NCBI GenBank assembly: GCA_007922195.1
Contig: ML682059.1
Span: forward strand, 16,944,205 to 17,008,204
Origin: Podocnemis expansa
Lineage: Eukaryota; Chordata; Testudines; Podocnemididae
Length of the DNA: 64,000 nt
Direction of reading: 5' to 3'
The notes under the pieces were generated by a model, which was not told the origin of the DNA, made no database searches, and saw only the letters and a list, made by a program, of their open reading frames with translations. Below, piece by piece: positions 45,352 through 58,229 of the stretch. The position numbers were made by a program, and so were the translations under genes. Numbering within the stretch: position 1 is the stretch's first letter; each line of letters begins with the position of its first letter.

Positions 45352-46564
45352 CAGTGGTTCCTAACCACTGTGCTGCGGCACACTGGTGTGCCATGGCAAC
45401 GCCCAAAGTGTGCTGCAAGCATCCCCAACAGTTGGGATTACATTTCCCTCCCTGCTCAGCCCAGCCACATGGGCTGTGCAGGGTTGGGAAAAGGGAGGTG
45501 TTAATGTAAGGGGAAAGGCACCTGAACACAGTTCCAGGGGCCCCCTACTTTTAGGCAGAAAGCGTTCTGGCCCCCCTAAAAATGGAGGAAGGCAGCCAAA
45601 GGTGGAGTTCCAAGGGTCCCCCTAAAAATAGCAGGAGCAGCTAGAATGCAAAGTTCCAGTGGCTCCACCTCACACCCCTCTCCACCTTAACCCAGCCAGC
45701 AGATTGCTGCTGGAGGCTGAGGCTGGGTGTATGTGAATCTCCCCCCTGCAAGGTGGAGCAGCTCATATCAGCCAGCCTGCAAACAGCCCAAGTAAGGGGT
45801 TTGGAGGAGGAGGCTGCTGGGGTTTGTGTGCATTAGGGTTTGTGTGTTAGCAGAGTGTGTGTAGCTGGGGTTGTGAGTGGCTGTTTGGTTGGGAGTGTGT
45901 GTAGCTGGGGGGTGGGGTGGCTGTTTGGTTGGGGGGTGTAACTCAGGGTGTGGTGTCTGTGGGGGGGTGTAGCTGGGGGGGTGGCTGTTTGGGGGGGTGT
46001 AGCTGGAGGCTGGAAGCCTAGTTCTGGCCCCTGCAGTAATTGGAGGGGCCATCCCAGTCAGCAGGGGGCTGGGGGAGGGGAGGACAGGACCCTCTGGGGT
46101 GGGAGGGAGCAGCAGTGGGGTGAGGATTTGCCCTAGATGGCAGGGACCCACTGGAGAAGGGGGAAGTGGGTGCTGTGCCATGCTCCCCTGCCCTACCTTC
46201 CCGCTCCCCAGGTTCCCCCCTACCCCCCCCAACAAAGCCACACTTGTTCTCCCTTCCTCTCTCCTCTCTTGCCACCCTTGTGCTGTTCCCCACATGGCTC
46301 CCCTTGTCCTCTTTTGCCACCCCTGCTCTCCAGACTCACACCTGCCACTGCACACGACTCCTGACCTCCCCTGTTTTGCCACCCCTGCTCTGCTACCTCT
46401 ACTGCCCTACCTAACAGCATTTCCAAAACACTGTGCCATGGTTCATGAATATTCATAAATAATTTAAGTTAATTTAAATATCCATGAGATTTTAATGGTG
46501 GTGTGCCTCGAAAAATTTGAGGTATCAAGGTGAGCCACAGCAGAGAAGAGGTTGGGAACCACTG
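45352..46564. mobile_element. hAT-like element, 1.2 kb, with G-rich repeats
   Basis: The ends CAGTGGTTCCTAACC and GGTTGGGAACCACTG are inverted repeats with perfect 8-bp duplications GTTTAGGA (45344-45351 and 46565-46572). From about 45505 the interior matches the element at 62337-63320 ('aacacagttccagggg', 'cccctaaaaata', 'ccaccttaacccagccagcag'), so a second family may be nested here. A G-rich repeat of about 40 bp ('gtagctgggg...gtggctgtttggttggg') fills 45840-46010. No transposase is present. Confidence 0.92.
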
Positions 46565-46572
46565 GTTTAGGA

Positions 46573-49500
46573 GACCTTTTCAAATCCACCATTGCTCATT
46601 TCTAGGCACAAGGCCCCAGGACTACTGAAATTCAGTCAGGAGACCAAGGTATGCTATAACTATATCAAATACTTTCTTATTTGTTTAGTCAGATATTTAA
46701 TATCTTAAGTCTTGAGTAAACAAATATTTTAATAAAATGTTTTTGATACTAACCCTGTCATGTGTAGTTCTTATATCTCAGCATAAATGTGTTGACCAAA
46801 GCTTCTAAACAAACCTTTTGTTTAAGTTCTCAAAATCATTTTAAGCCACTTTATTGTTCTGACAGCTTCTGGCAGGATTACCTCTAAAAGGTTGTTTTGT
46901 TTTGTTTCATCTTAATAAAGCAAATAATTTTTCCATTTTATTTCTTTCATTGGTCTTTTTTTCCTCCTCTCCAAAGATAAAGAAACAAAACAAACAAACA
47001 AAAAATCAAACAAACAAAACAAAAGAAACAAACAAAGCAAACAACAAACTTAAAAAATCCAAAAAATAAAATAAAGGAAGTTCTTAGTAGGTAAAAATAT
47101 TTTAAGAGTCATCAAGACAAAATGATAGAATTTGCACTGTTAAAGATAGAATCCTTGGAGAAAAATTGAAATATAACTGGAATTATTTTATTTACGGAGC
47201 TCTAAGTTCCAACAATATTATTCCTTAGTCCTTGAGGAAGTAATATACTCTCACCCTTAAAACGCTGTAAGTAGTCGATAATCCATTATTACAGTAAGCC
47301 GTACACTCTCACAGTAATTATCTAATAACCCTTTATAAAAGACCGTAGCTTCCTAATCTGTTTATAATTATCATTTCAATGATCCTGTGCATTAATGTCT
47401 GACCTTCAGCAACTCTGACCTGATCTTAATTAGTTCTAATATCAAATCATCACTATATAAGAAACTAGCCATGACCAAATGAATGAACCCCAGGTACAGT
47501 TAATTTCTAGAGCAATTATCTTTTCATGTAGGGAGATTTAAATGATTATCTGCACAATTTCACACAGTTTTATGTAATTCTACGACATTATAAATTCTGT
47601 TTTAAATCATATTTCAAAGGCAAGGCTCCACAGACTGGTTTCATACACTATACTAAGCTACCAGGGTAGTACCTCATATTACTACTGTATAACAGTAGAC
47701 GAGTTTGTGCCATTATTTTCAATTACAAAGGAATAAAAAAAACATGTTTCAAAAAGTGATAAATTGTAGCTTAAATATATAAATATGAACCAAGTAATTG
47801 ATGGGTCAATGATACAAAGTTTAAATAATGCCATTTTAAAGGAATACTACATTATGCTAAAATAGTGCAAGTAATTGATAATACTGTATGTGTTAAAGTA
47901 AGATTAGAAAATCTCAAGTGTATGTTAATATGCATACAGTATTTACAATGCTTCGGAAGCTGAAAATCATTTATCATGCTAACAAAGCTACTGTTCAAGA
48001 CAATGACAATAACTCAGGAATTTTCTGAAGCTGCTATTTAATTCACAGTTTTGTGGTTTTGAGGGCATGGAGAACATGAGGAACATTTGATTGTTGTTAA
48101 AACACCCAAACTCTTGATTTATAGTTTAATCTGACCTGAACATAACACAACCTTCCACACCAGTTGTTTTACTCATGCCATTTTTTGTAAAGTTGGTGGG
48201 AAAATGCAAAGTCCTTATGGTAAACCGAATGATTTGAGATTCAGTAGGTCAATGTCAGGGCCAATGGAGCAGCTGTACACTGTACAGTTTTGAAGAGTAT
48301 AGCTTTAGGAGAAATGGATAAATACAATAAAATTTGCTTTGTATCACAAATATCAATTTTTGCCTCATTTGAAAAATATGTTCAGAGCAGCTTTTTTCCC
48401 CCTAGAAAAATACAGGCAGTTTGTGTGAAGTACTTCAACAAGCATATTTGGTGTGCTTCCTTTATTTAACTCAATTTATCAAAGTTCACCATTGAACCTT
48501 CCTAGTCAGGGCTCTTTCAAATGCTAACATTTACTACCTATAAGCCAAAACATTTGTCCTATAGCTATCAAATGAAGATAGCACCCTGATGAGGGTGATT
48601 GATCAGAAAGGTAATTTGAATGGAGGATGTTATGTACATCCTTTTAGTGATGCCACAATGACATCTCAGACAACATATCCATGATATATCACCCAGGGAA
48701 GCAGAAAAGAGTAAACTTAACAAGAGGCATTACCTTCTTATCACATTTTTCTTTTCTCCTAATTGAGAATCTTCATTGTATGTATTGTCTTATTTATAAA
48801 TACCATGTAGTCAACAGATATTTTCTTTTACTCTGATAATTAAGTTTAAAGCTAATTAAGCAATGCATAAGCACAGAGGACAGATGCATTTAGGCTTAAT
48901 ATAAGAACAGATTGTGGTGTAAACCAATATCAAAGGGTGACTTCAAGCAAATCTTAACAAGATTGCCAATTTAGTGAAAAATGCCTTGCTAGCCCCTTTG
49001 CAAGGCTACTTGTTTTCCCTCTTTCAGACTCCTGTTTTAACATTTAATTTTCTTCTAGACATTCTGAAGTAACAACATTTTGTATTTAAGAACCAGCAAT
49101 TCATTTTCTTAAGTCTTCAAAAGACGTCTATGGGGAAAATAGTCTCTATAATGTCTCAGATCCTGACTAGATTTTTCTTTAAATAAACCTTATTCCATTT
49201 TAAAGGTCTTGTTTTTGAAAAGTAAGATGGATAATGTTTTAAAGGAAATGAAACATACTTTTGGAAATTATTGAATTTGTAGCTGTCTGAAATGCAATTA
49301 CCTCTTCCTAAAAATCTTTTCCTTACTTAGATCTTTTGTCCTTTGTTTCATTCTCATAGGTGAGATACATACATGGCCATTTCATTTGCTTTAAACCTCC
49401 TTTTTTCTTTACTTCAATGGAAAATGAGCCTACATTTTATTTTTAACCACAGAACCTTAAGGAAACCACTTCTTTTATATTTAACTCATTAATGTAAGAT

Positions 49501-51045
49501 TTTGGGGTTTTGTACATTAATATCTAATTTAGGACATTAGTAAAATATTAAGTATTCAAGGATGTTAGAGACAGAGAACCACTATTGAGGGTAAAGAGTG
49601 TAACATATAATCAGCAGGGCCTGGAAGCATTAAGCCTTTGCAGGAAATATAATACATAGAGGCCGACTGGGATGATTACCTTTACCAATGACCCCTGGAA
49701 CAGAGATCATTCCCCCGAGCCAACACTTTCACCAAAACTCCATGAACATTCACCTTCTTCTGGGGCATGTTTGCACAGAGACAACTAGAACTGGGTTCTA
49801 AGTCAGTACCTTATTAACAATTAAAAAACTTTTATCAAATCTCTCTTATGTCTCCCATAAGGCACAAATCCATGAAAAATCATACAGTAAATTACTCTAA
49901 TACGGCACACATACACATAATCAAATATTTATTCATCTGTGTTTCTTCCCAATTCAAAATGCTGCTTTATACATGAAAGAGGGCTGGAGGGGATCTGAGA
50001 AGAGGTACATAAAGAAAAAATTCTTTGGGATAATAATAATAATATTATTTGCACAATCCCAAATATTGCAATATGGCTGCACCTGAGCAGTCACCTCTTG
50101 CCTGATAGAATGCATAATACATCAGATAACATGAGAGGAACCAAACTGCAGTTGTGGTAAGCTCTTTGGGGTTGGAGGGAGGTCTTTTTGCTCTGTGTTT
50201 GTACAGTCTGTAGCATAACAGGATGCTGGTCCATGACTAGGATTTCTAGGTGCAACTGTAATTAATACAAATAAATAATAATCAGTGTAACATTTTGCCA
50301 GAAAGCAATACTTAATCTGTTGGAGGAGCAGACTATCAGAATTGCTGTACTATGTTTCATGATTTTTACAGAGCCTTGTTATGTTTGCCCACTGATTGTT
50401 GCTTGGGAAGATCTGGTGAGCGAATCTATTGGAAACTAAACTAGTAAGGTCATTGCAATGGACTCTCTAATGGGATTAAATTATCAGAGGTCAGTGAAGG
50501 ATGAGTATATGGCCAACATTTAGGAAATTTTAATGTGCAATAATAAATAATTGGTCATTACTTTTCCTGGAATCATCTATGCTTACATCAACTAATAACC
50601 CTTTTGCTTTGTCCTAATAAAAGTGTTTCCCAGATTTGCTATGCTGGTGACCCCTTCTGAATTTAAAGAAAAAAAATAAAAATAAAGAGTGTGACCCACC
50701 CACTCCTCCTTCTCCCTGATCTGAAGCATAGGGCTGAAACATTTAAAATAGCTTTGCAGGGCCCCTGTTGCATGGGACCTCAGTAATTTCCCCTAACACC
50801 AGACCTGCTCTCTTAAACCCCATATTGAGAAATACTGCCCTAGTATAAGGGAACTGGTGCTAGGAGCTCTGACTGTGAAACTATCAACTAAGTATGAGTT
50901 TGTTTTAAGTCCAATTGTATATTCTATCTTAACAAGGAGTGTGCCTGTGATTTCTATGTAGTTTATACATGAGCTTATGTGCATACTTATTAGCGCTTGT
51001 GTGTGCAAATATTTTAAGTTTAGAAGGAGTTTAGTTTTACAGAAA
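46573..51045. other. Longest repeat-free AT-rich stretch
   Basis: I find no transposon terminus or credible frame over about 4.4 kb apart from a (CAAA)n region at 46980-47046 and short A/T runs. No splice-bounded exon is evident. It may be unique sequence, including regulatory DNA, but nothing in the bases alone proves this. Confidence 0.45.
46980..47046. repeat. (CAAA)n low-complexity tract
   Basis: Imperfect tandem CAAA/AACA units. Confidence 0.85.
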
Positions 51046-52810
51046 AGCAGAATCATAGAAGGGACTGCAAGGGTTTTCTAGTCTAAACCCCTGCCAAATG
51101 CAGGATTTCTTGTATCTAAACCATCTAAGACAGATGGCTATCCAGGCTCCTTTTGAAGACCTCCAGTGAAGGAGCTTCTACAATTTCCCTAAGCAGTCTG
51201 TTCCATTGTCCTACTGTTCTTACAGTTAGGAAGTTTTTCTCCATGTAATCTAAATCAGTTATGATGTAGTTCGGTGGTTCCCAACCCGTGGTCTGGGGAC
51301 CCCTGAGGGTCTACGGAGGTATTGCATGGGTTCCATGAATACATCCAGCCCCAGCTGCTGTCAGCCAGCAATCCATGTTGGAGAGGGCTCTAAAATTTAT
51401 TGCATAAATCAAATTGTATTTGCCTGCCATGAGCAGCCTCACCCTGTATTTGTCCCCATGCTTTGGGAGCTCATGGGGGGCCAGGTCTTCCACTGCCCTT
51501 TTGCAGCACCATTGCCTGCAGTCAGTTCCTGATAACAACTGTTATCATTTGGGGGTCCACAAAATTTTTTTATGTTAAAAAGGGGTCCTCATACTCAAAA
51601 AGTTTGGGAACCACTGCTGTAATTTGAACCCATTGGCTCTCGTCCTGATCTCTATGGCAAAGGAGAACATTTTTTTCTCTACCTTTTTATTACAGCCTTT
51701 CAAGTATTTGAAAATTTCTATCATATTTCCTCTTAATCTCTTTTTTCCATACTAAACATATTGAGGTTCTTCAGTCTTTGCTCATATGATTCTTCCATTT
51801 CTTTGGTCATCTTTTCACTCACAGCTGGATCCTTTTCAAAGTCTCTACATCCTTTCTATAAACTGGTGATCAAAAGAGAACACAGTATTCCAGCAAAGGA
51901 CTAACTAGAGCAAGTACAGTGATACTATCCCCTCCTGTGATTTGCAATCTATGCCTCCGTTAGTGAAATCTAAAATTGCATTTGCTTTTTTTTTTTTTTT
52001 GAAGCAGCATCACACAGCTGACTTATGTTGAGGTTGTATCCACCACAACTCCCAGATCCTCTGAATAGTGTTCCTGCCAAGTCAGTCCCCCCTTCTGTAT
52101 TTGTGCATTTGTTTTCTTCTTCTTTAAGTGTAGAACCTTAAATTTGTCTTTGCTGAAGTTCATTTTGTTGTCTATTGTCCAGATCTCCAACTTATCAAAA
52201 TCTGTCTGAATTCTAGCTCTCTCCTCCAAAGTATTGGCAGCCCCCTACTAGCTTTGTATTATCTTCAAATTAGATCAGAATGTTCTTTATACCTATACCC
52301 TGCTCATCAATAAAGATGTTAAACTATACTGGACCCAGAATGGATTCCAGCTGAACTCCACTTGAGACCTCCCGCCAACCACATTTCATTCCATTCCAGA
52401 TAGGTAACTGCCATTCCAGAGGATATCCACCTTATTTGTTTTATTCCATTAATAGTTACTTTTTGTTTGTGGTTGTTTAGACAAATAAATTTCTACTTAA
52501 TGTTCTTTCTGCTGAGTCCACTTAATGTTAGTTCTGCTGAGTCCATATTTCACAAGCTTACTTATCAGAATGTCATGTGGGACTCAGCTTTGTCGAATTC
52601 CAGGTACAGAATGTCCACTACATTTCTCCATTGACCAAATCAGTTAGCCTACAACTGAAGGAAATTAAGCTGGTTTGGCTTGATTTGTTCTTGGTAAATC
52701 CATGTCACCTGGTAGAGATTATGCTGTCATCCTCAGGGTGTTCACAAATTGAATGCTTCAAACATTGCTCTAGTAGCTTCCCAGGTATCAAAGTAATATG
52801 TTAGGACTGC
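51046..52810 (-). mobile_element. Old CR1/L3-type LINE fragment, reverse strand
   Basis: The plus strand starts with antisense CR1 3' words ('agaatcatagaagggac', 'ctagtctaaacccctgcc'). It continues through antisense ORF2 to the 'tggacccagaatggattcc' and 'cttggtaaatccatgtc' region known from old CR1/L3 repeats. The minus strand around 52023-52229 encodes DFDKLEIW, KDKFKVLHL and EDLGVVVD, the segment just after the catalytic site. Many stops and frame shifts are present. It is interrupted by the hAT MITE at 51272-51616, so it is older than that insertion. Confidence 0.82.
51272..51616. mobile_element. hAT-like MITE inserted in the old CR1
   Basis: CGGTGGTTCCCAACCC at the left and TTTGGGAACCACTG at the right are inverted ends. 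The flanks ATGTAGTT (51264-51271) and CTGTAATT (51617-51624) agree at 6 of 8. Removing it rejoins the CR1 sequence. Confidence 0.85.
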
Positions 52811-54150
52811 AGATAAAGTTAAAGGACAATTATGGTTATGGAGGAAGCCAGCAGCAGCCAAAGCAAGGAGGGTATGGCAGGTCCCATATGCATGATAATT
52901 TGTCACGAGAATAAGTGTACAAGTGTATTAGTGTATACATCAGATGAAAGCAACTATGGCTCAGAAGTTACAAGTGGGCCACATCAATGCTCATACTGTA
53001 TATTTGCAGGGTCTACAGTATTCAGTAAACTGTTCAGTGAATAATGTGAGGCTATCCTTGAAACAGCAGAACTGAATCCTGTGCTCTCTAAAGGCGGCCA
53101 GTTGGGATAGTTAAAGATGGAACTGCAGAAATGAAGGGGAGTCTGTTTCCCTTGGATGGAATTCCCTTTCAGGCAGTTCTTGTGGCTCTTTCATTTCCCT
53201 CAAGGTGTCTCAAAAGGGACTTAAGCAACAATTTCACTAAATAATTAGGAGAAGCAGGTAGGGTGGTAGAAGATTCTATTATTAAGAATACAGGATCTTA
53301 GAAACTGAAGTGTGAATTGTTTACAGAGTGCAAGGATAGCAGATTTCATGTGAGAGCAAGGTTCCAGAATGAAGAAAGAATGGTTCAGAGACTATAAGGT
53401 AGTGTTCTCTGAAGTGCCTCCAATTGGAAATCCAATAGCAGCTGACAGTAGTACTAAATCTTGATGCATAGATTGGAAGATGATGTAAAGAAGTGTGAAT
53501 TCAATTTCATGATGTATTGGAAAACCTTTTGGGCAATGGAGGATGTGCTCTGAAGCCTTTTGTTCTGTGTTTTTACTGCACCTACTACAATGGAAACTCG
53601 GTCCATAACTAAGGTCCTAAAAGTTATAGTAACACAAATTATTTTAAAAAATAAAGGTATGGGGTTTCACTTTTAGTACAGAGAAACTAGATTTCTGATT
53701 ATGAACATTTTTAAAGAATTTTCAAACTGCATTATCTTGTTTTAAAACTATGCAACTTGCTTTAAAAAACAAACAAGAACAGCATTGTTTGTAGTCATTC
53801 TGTGGAGTTTGCCATCTTCCTTTTGGATTAAGGTTAATTGAGCTAAAAACAAACTGCCTGATTCCTATGGGAAAGGCACTTGACTTTCTCTGTATTTGGA
53901 AAAGTTTTACTATATTTGGGTGATGGGGGCAGAGAGGAGATAAATGTAGTTTTATTTTATGTTAAATTAATAGACTTTTGTGTACACACAGACAGAGTTC
54001 CAGATTTGTACATGAACACAGATAACGTGCTCCTTCTAACAGCCAGTACTTCCTTTGAAGCATTACTTTTTTTCATCCACTCATACATCATAGAAATGGG
54101 AATCAGGCTAGGGAAGAGATTTTCATGCCAGTTAGCTTCTCTCTACCACA
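52811..54150. other. Unannotated stretch
   Basis: No gene or repeat terminus was recognised. Confidence 0.35.
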
Positions 54151-54158
54151 GGTCAAAA

Positions 54159-54795
54159 CAGGGCTCGTCCTAGCATAGATGCAGCCTAAGTGGTCACCTA
54201 GGGCACCAAATAATAGCGGGCACCAAGAGCACTCCCCAGAAGCAGCGCCATATTTTTGGGAGCAAGAGGGGCGATTGCTCCTGGCCTCATGGTCCTGTGG
54301 GCCCTGCACTATCCTGCCATGGGTAAGGCAGTGCAGGGCCCGCACCGCTGCTCTGCCCCCATAGACATGCTGTCCCCAGCCCCCTCTGCACTGCTTTCGG
54401 TGCAGAGCTGAACGCAGTGGGAGGGAGCACTCAACCAGCCTCTGCGCTGTGCCATCTCGCCCTGCCCCCAGGATGGGGAACAGCTGGCCCAGGGGCAGAG
54501 TGGGAAAGCCAAGAGCCTGGGCTCTGGTCTTCCACCCCTCCCTTGGGGGAGGCAGGGCCAGAGGTGGGGTAGGAGAGCAGAGCCCAGCCCCTGGATCGGG
54601 CTGCTCAGCCCCTGGCCTTGGGAGTTGTGGGAATGTAGATCCAGCCTCTGGGTGGCCCATCCCCCCGCCCCCAGCGCAGGGAAAGTGCAACAGGAGGGCC
54701 CCACACAAGCCAATTGCCCTGGTTCCTGCACCCCACTTAGGGGACGCCAAAATCACAGGCGCCTAGGGTGCTGTAAAAACCTTGGGCCAGCCCTG
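54159..54795. mobile_element. hAT-like GC-rich element, CAGGGCTSGYCC termini
   Basis: CAGGGCTCGTCC and GGGCCAGCCCTG are inverted ends. Perfect 8-bp duplications GGTCAAAA lie at 54151-54158 and 54796-54803. The 217-codon reverse frame and the others across it are proline-, glycine- and alanine-rich, overlap one another on both strands and have no domain, so they are not treated as genes. Confidence 0.93.
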
Positions 54796-54857
54796 GGTCA
54801 AAACTATGCTGAAAATACCACTGTGAAAATTACTAAATGCCGTTTTAACCACTAGAG

Positions 54858-55043
54858 CAGAGGTTTTCAAACTTTTTTCCTTGGGACCAGCTGAAAAAAA
54901 TCATGCATGCCCATGACCCAGTAATTACATCTTTGAGCAATCCACTCCAGTCTTGTGGTAGTGGCAGCAAGGGGTGCCATGACCCAGTGCTTGAGGGTCT
55001 GCAACCCAGTACTGGGTCCTGACTCTAAGTTTGAAAACCACTG
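54858..55043. mobile_element. hAT-like MITE, first of a back-to-back pair
   Basis: CAGAGGTTTTCAAAC and GTTTGAAAACCACTG are inverted ends. Perfect 8-bp duplications CACTAGAG lie at 54850-54857 and 55044-55051. At 186 bp it has no coding content. Confidence 0.93.
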
Positions 55044-55051
55044 CACTAGAG

Positions 55052-55390
55052 CAGTGGTTCTCAACCTGTTAGGCTCAAAGACCACACATATAATTCTTAC
55101 AACACTAGAGGTCCACCAGTCTCTACCAATAGCCCCTTCTCCCACTTCAGCCAGTGGGAAATGGTTCAGCAAGAGGGATCTCCCATGCTTCTGACTGCAG
55201 CAGGGAAACTGTGTGCTCTACTTATGTCCCTAGGCAGTGGCTTCTCTCTGCAACCAAGAGGACTAGAGATTAGTGCTCCCCTCCCTCTGGCTCTAGCAGG
55301 GACCTCAGTGCCTAGGGTCTCAGGCTGAGTGCTTTGCCATGTACCCTCTTGCAGCCCGGAGGAGGGGAACTCTGATCTCCTGTCCACCAG
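55052..55390. mobile_element. hAT-like element, second of the pair, right end lost
   Basis: It begins with CAGTGGTTCTCAACC directly after the right CACTAGAG of the preceding element. The body matches 44640-45156. A third CACTAGAG and the right inverted end were not found, so the 3' side is truncated or diverged. Confidence 0.7.
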
Positions 55391-56308
55391 CAACACACCC
55401 TGTTGGCGTATTTCTGTTGTGAGAAAGACAAGCTTTTGAGCTACACTGAGCTGTTCTTCAGGATTGACACAGCATAAACAGTTAACATTGGGTTAGTATT
55501 GACTTTTATTCATTTTACATTTACATTCCAATAACTTCCACTGTAGAACAGCAGAAAAGGAGAGGCTGATCAACTTTAACAATTATCATAATAATTTACA
55601 TAAGTCAATTAAATCTCTCTCTAACACTTCTCCTTTCTAGGCTAAATAATCCTCATTTTTCTCAGGCTTATAACCTACATGCCCACCTTTGTTTGGAAAT
55701 TAAGGGCATCACCATGTGTCCCCATACTTTACATCAGGTTCATTCCAGTATAGTTTAAAATCTATAGAGTTTTATGCTGGTGTAAGTGGAGTCATAATTC
55801 AGGCCCTGCATACATGAGCACAAAATATTTAGTCATATATATCATTTAAAAATTGTCTTAGTGAAAAGAGAGGAAAATGGATTCATACTTTTACCAAACA
55901 AGTTTCAGGCTTCCAGTGGGTATCGAGGTATGGATCTGAATGAAAAAAAGTACTGTATGTTGAATCATTAAAGACAATGAATTGATGAATGAATGATATG
56001 CAAGAGCTATACAAAACCTCCTGCTTCTAGTTTACTGATCTTTATATGAACTCCCCCATTCAGTTGGGAATCATGTTTGAGCTTGTATATGCAAATCTCA
56101 AAATATAAATGTATAAATGGTTCCTGTTCATGAAAATACATAATTCCATTTTGTGTTCATAGAAGCGCACATGCCCATCCTTGTGGGTCCTGCTTATGGG
56201 TGACATTGAGCTCACAAAATCCCAGCATTCCATACCAAGGGATAAAATGCTGAAGAGAGGTAAATCAAAATGATATAAAATAATCTCATAAAGTAGTTGT
56301 TGCAGATG
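55391..56308. other. Unannotated stretch
   Basis: A 'gagaaagacaagcttttgagct' segment at 55420-55445 resembles a reptile repeat with the 'gaaagctt' motif; its family is unknown. Nothing else was recognised. Confidence 0.3.
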
Positions 56309-56318
56309 NNNNNNNNNN
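56309..56318. other. Assembly gap (10 N)
   Basis: Ten N characters. A frame reading through it on the minus strand is meaningless. Confidence 1.
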
Positions 56319-56346
56319 GGAGCACAGACAGATAACTGTAACCCTG

Positions 56347-56920
56347 TGTAATGGACATTGTGACCAATGTCCATCAAGACTCCATATTGTCAGTTTGGAC
56401 TTTCTGCTTAAACAATGTACATCATTTTGGATACTTGATGAAATCTGGTTTAGGTGTATGCTGTATATGTTCTTTTAAATGTGTGAACAAGCTGTGTGAA
56501 TGAAGGGCGTGTGTGAGAAAAGGCCAGTCTCAACTGCCAGCTGTCCTGATGAAGCACAAGTACCATCTAACTGGTTGAATAATGCAGACATCTCATTAAA
56601 GCAAACAGAACGAGCCACCCCAGAAAGAAAAGAACAAAATATAATCAAGTCTGCAAGTGACTGGTGACCAATGATCTCTCAGGAACCCTGAGGCTACACG
56701 ACACAGCAAATCCCATAGACTTACATGAAGGCCTGCAAGTATAAAAGATGGGTGAGAGCATGAAAACTTTGGGGTCTCATTCTGCAACTGTCATCTTGGA
56801 GCATCGGATCATGACCGACAGAGGCCTGGCTCCCTCCTTGTGCCCAGCCTAGCTGGCCACTAGGTTGGCTCAAGCAACACATGAAAGGACTGGTAATTAC
56901 ATCACACCAGCTTGCAGAAC

Positions 56921-56953
<33 letters not shown>

Positions 56954-57071
56954 GCTATTCTTACTTATTTACAATAAATGTGGCATATTGCCTTGTCCCC
57001 CTGAATAAGATCCTGCTAGTCTTTTCTTTTTATTAGGGGGTGCTCTCCTGGGTGCCCTTTTTGGTATAACA
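56347..57071 (+). mobile_element. Solo LTR, ERV-like
   Basis: It starts TGTAATGG and ends GTATAACA. A TATAAAA box at about 56741-56747 is followed by a GC-richer leader and AATAAA at about 56970, the U3-R-U5 order of a retroviral LTR. The flanking pentamers CCCTG and GTCTG match only 3 of 5, so the ends are probable, not certain. A (TG)n microsatellite (56922-56951) lies between the two signals. No internal viral genes are adjacent. Confidence 0.72.
56922..56951. repeat. (TG)n microsatellite inside the LTR
   Basis: About 14 tandem TG units. Confidence 0.95.
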
Positions 57072-57076
57072 GTCTG

Positions 57077-58217
57077 AACCACAGAAGGGAACCCCAAGTG
57101 TTTCAGAGAGTGCTTCTTCAAGGAGCAATGCATTTGATTTTATAGAGCAGTGCTGTACAAGGGACAGAAGTTCAATACCGTAAAGGATTTTGAAATTTGG
57201 CTTCATTACAAATAAGAATAACCCTGAAAATTTTGAAATTCTTCAGAAAATATTCTCAGTTTCAAGGCCGATCAAAACTTATACCAAAATTGAAATGCTT
57301 TATTTAATTTTAACTTTTAAGTGCTGTCTTATAATACATAAATTTAAAACTGAAAACAAGGAAAGCCATTTAAAAAAAAATCAAAACAGTGCATTCCAAA
57401 AAAGTCAAAATGTGATATTTAGATTTTGTTATAAGTGCCCCACATACACATTTCCTTCTGAAATGCAATGCTGGATAAAATTGATTTAATGTTGTGAAGT
57501 GTTTCAATTTCAGTAGAATTGAATGTTTGAGTAGAATATGGTTCTGGCAGAGTTCCTCAAACCAGCTCAGAAAAACTGAGTCCACTTCTCTCCTACTACA
57601 ATATAATCATAGGATACACAAACATTTCTTTTGCTGAAGTCATGCTGTCAGGGGACCAGAAAGCCATCAGGACAATAGTGAGTGGTTGACCTCACTATAT
57701 AACCGGTCATCTGGGGATTCCCTTCTCCACATTAACTAGTTGGAAGCCACATTGCTTGATCATTTTATGCCTATCTGAATGGACAATTTCCTGGAAATGC
57801 TGCAGGGTTCTGGTATGGGACAAAGAGGTGTCTCTATAAAGTAAGGGACTGAGGGAACAGGGGAAGTTGGGACCTCATGGGAAGAGGTTGGGAACCTGGG
57901 AGGGAGGGGGAGTCACAGGGAGCCTGTTAAACCCTTCTATATTTCTCATCTTAGTTTTGGGTTCCTACTCCCCAGTTGAGTGTTCCTTTCTTAGCTTAGT
58001 TTTTCTTTCCTTTTTTTTGCAGCTCCTCTTCTTAGGTTCCCAGCATAGCCTGGCAATGCACAATACTCATATCCCTTTGGGGGAAAAAAGGTTGTCTACT
58101 TTTGTGTTTCCTCTGTTACATTTCCTAGTTGCCTGAGATCTTCAGGATTGGATCTCCCACACTCTCCCAGCCTGCTCCAGGGTACAGGCTCTTCTGTTCA
58201 CAAGCTTGAAGACAGGC
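57077..58217. other. Unannotated stretch
   Basis: No gene or repeat family was recognised. Confidence 0.35.
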
Positions 58218-58229
58218 ACTGCTAGGAGA

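Noticed and set aside
45768..46456. A 204-codon minus-strand frame and opposing frames
   Set aside because: It is caused by G-rich/C-rich repeats inside the hAT-like element; threonine/proline/histidine runs reflect the repeat.
54103..54756. A 217-codon minus-strand frame
   Set aside because: It lies almost wholly in the hAT-like element 54159-54795, is low-complexity, and overlaps frames on the other strand.
56060..56377. A minus-strand frame of 105 codons
   Set aside because: It reads through ten N characters and has no recognisable domain.
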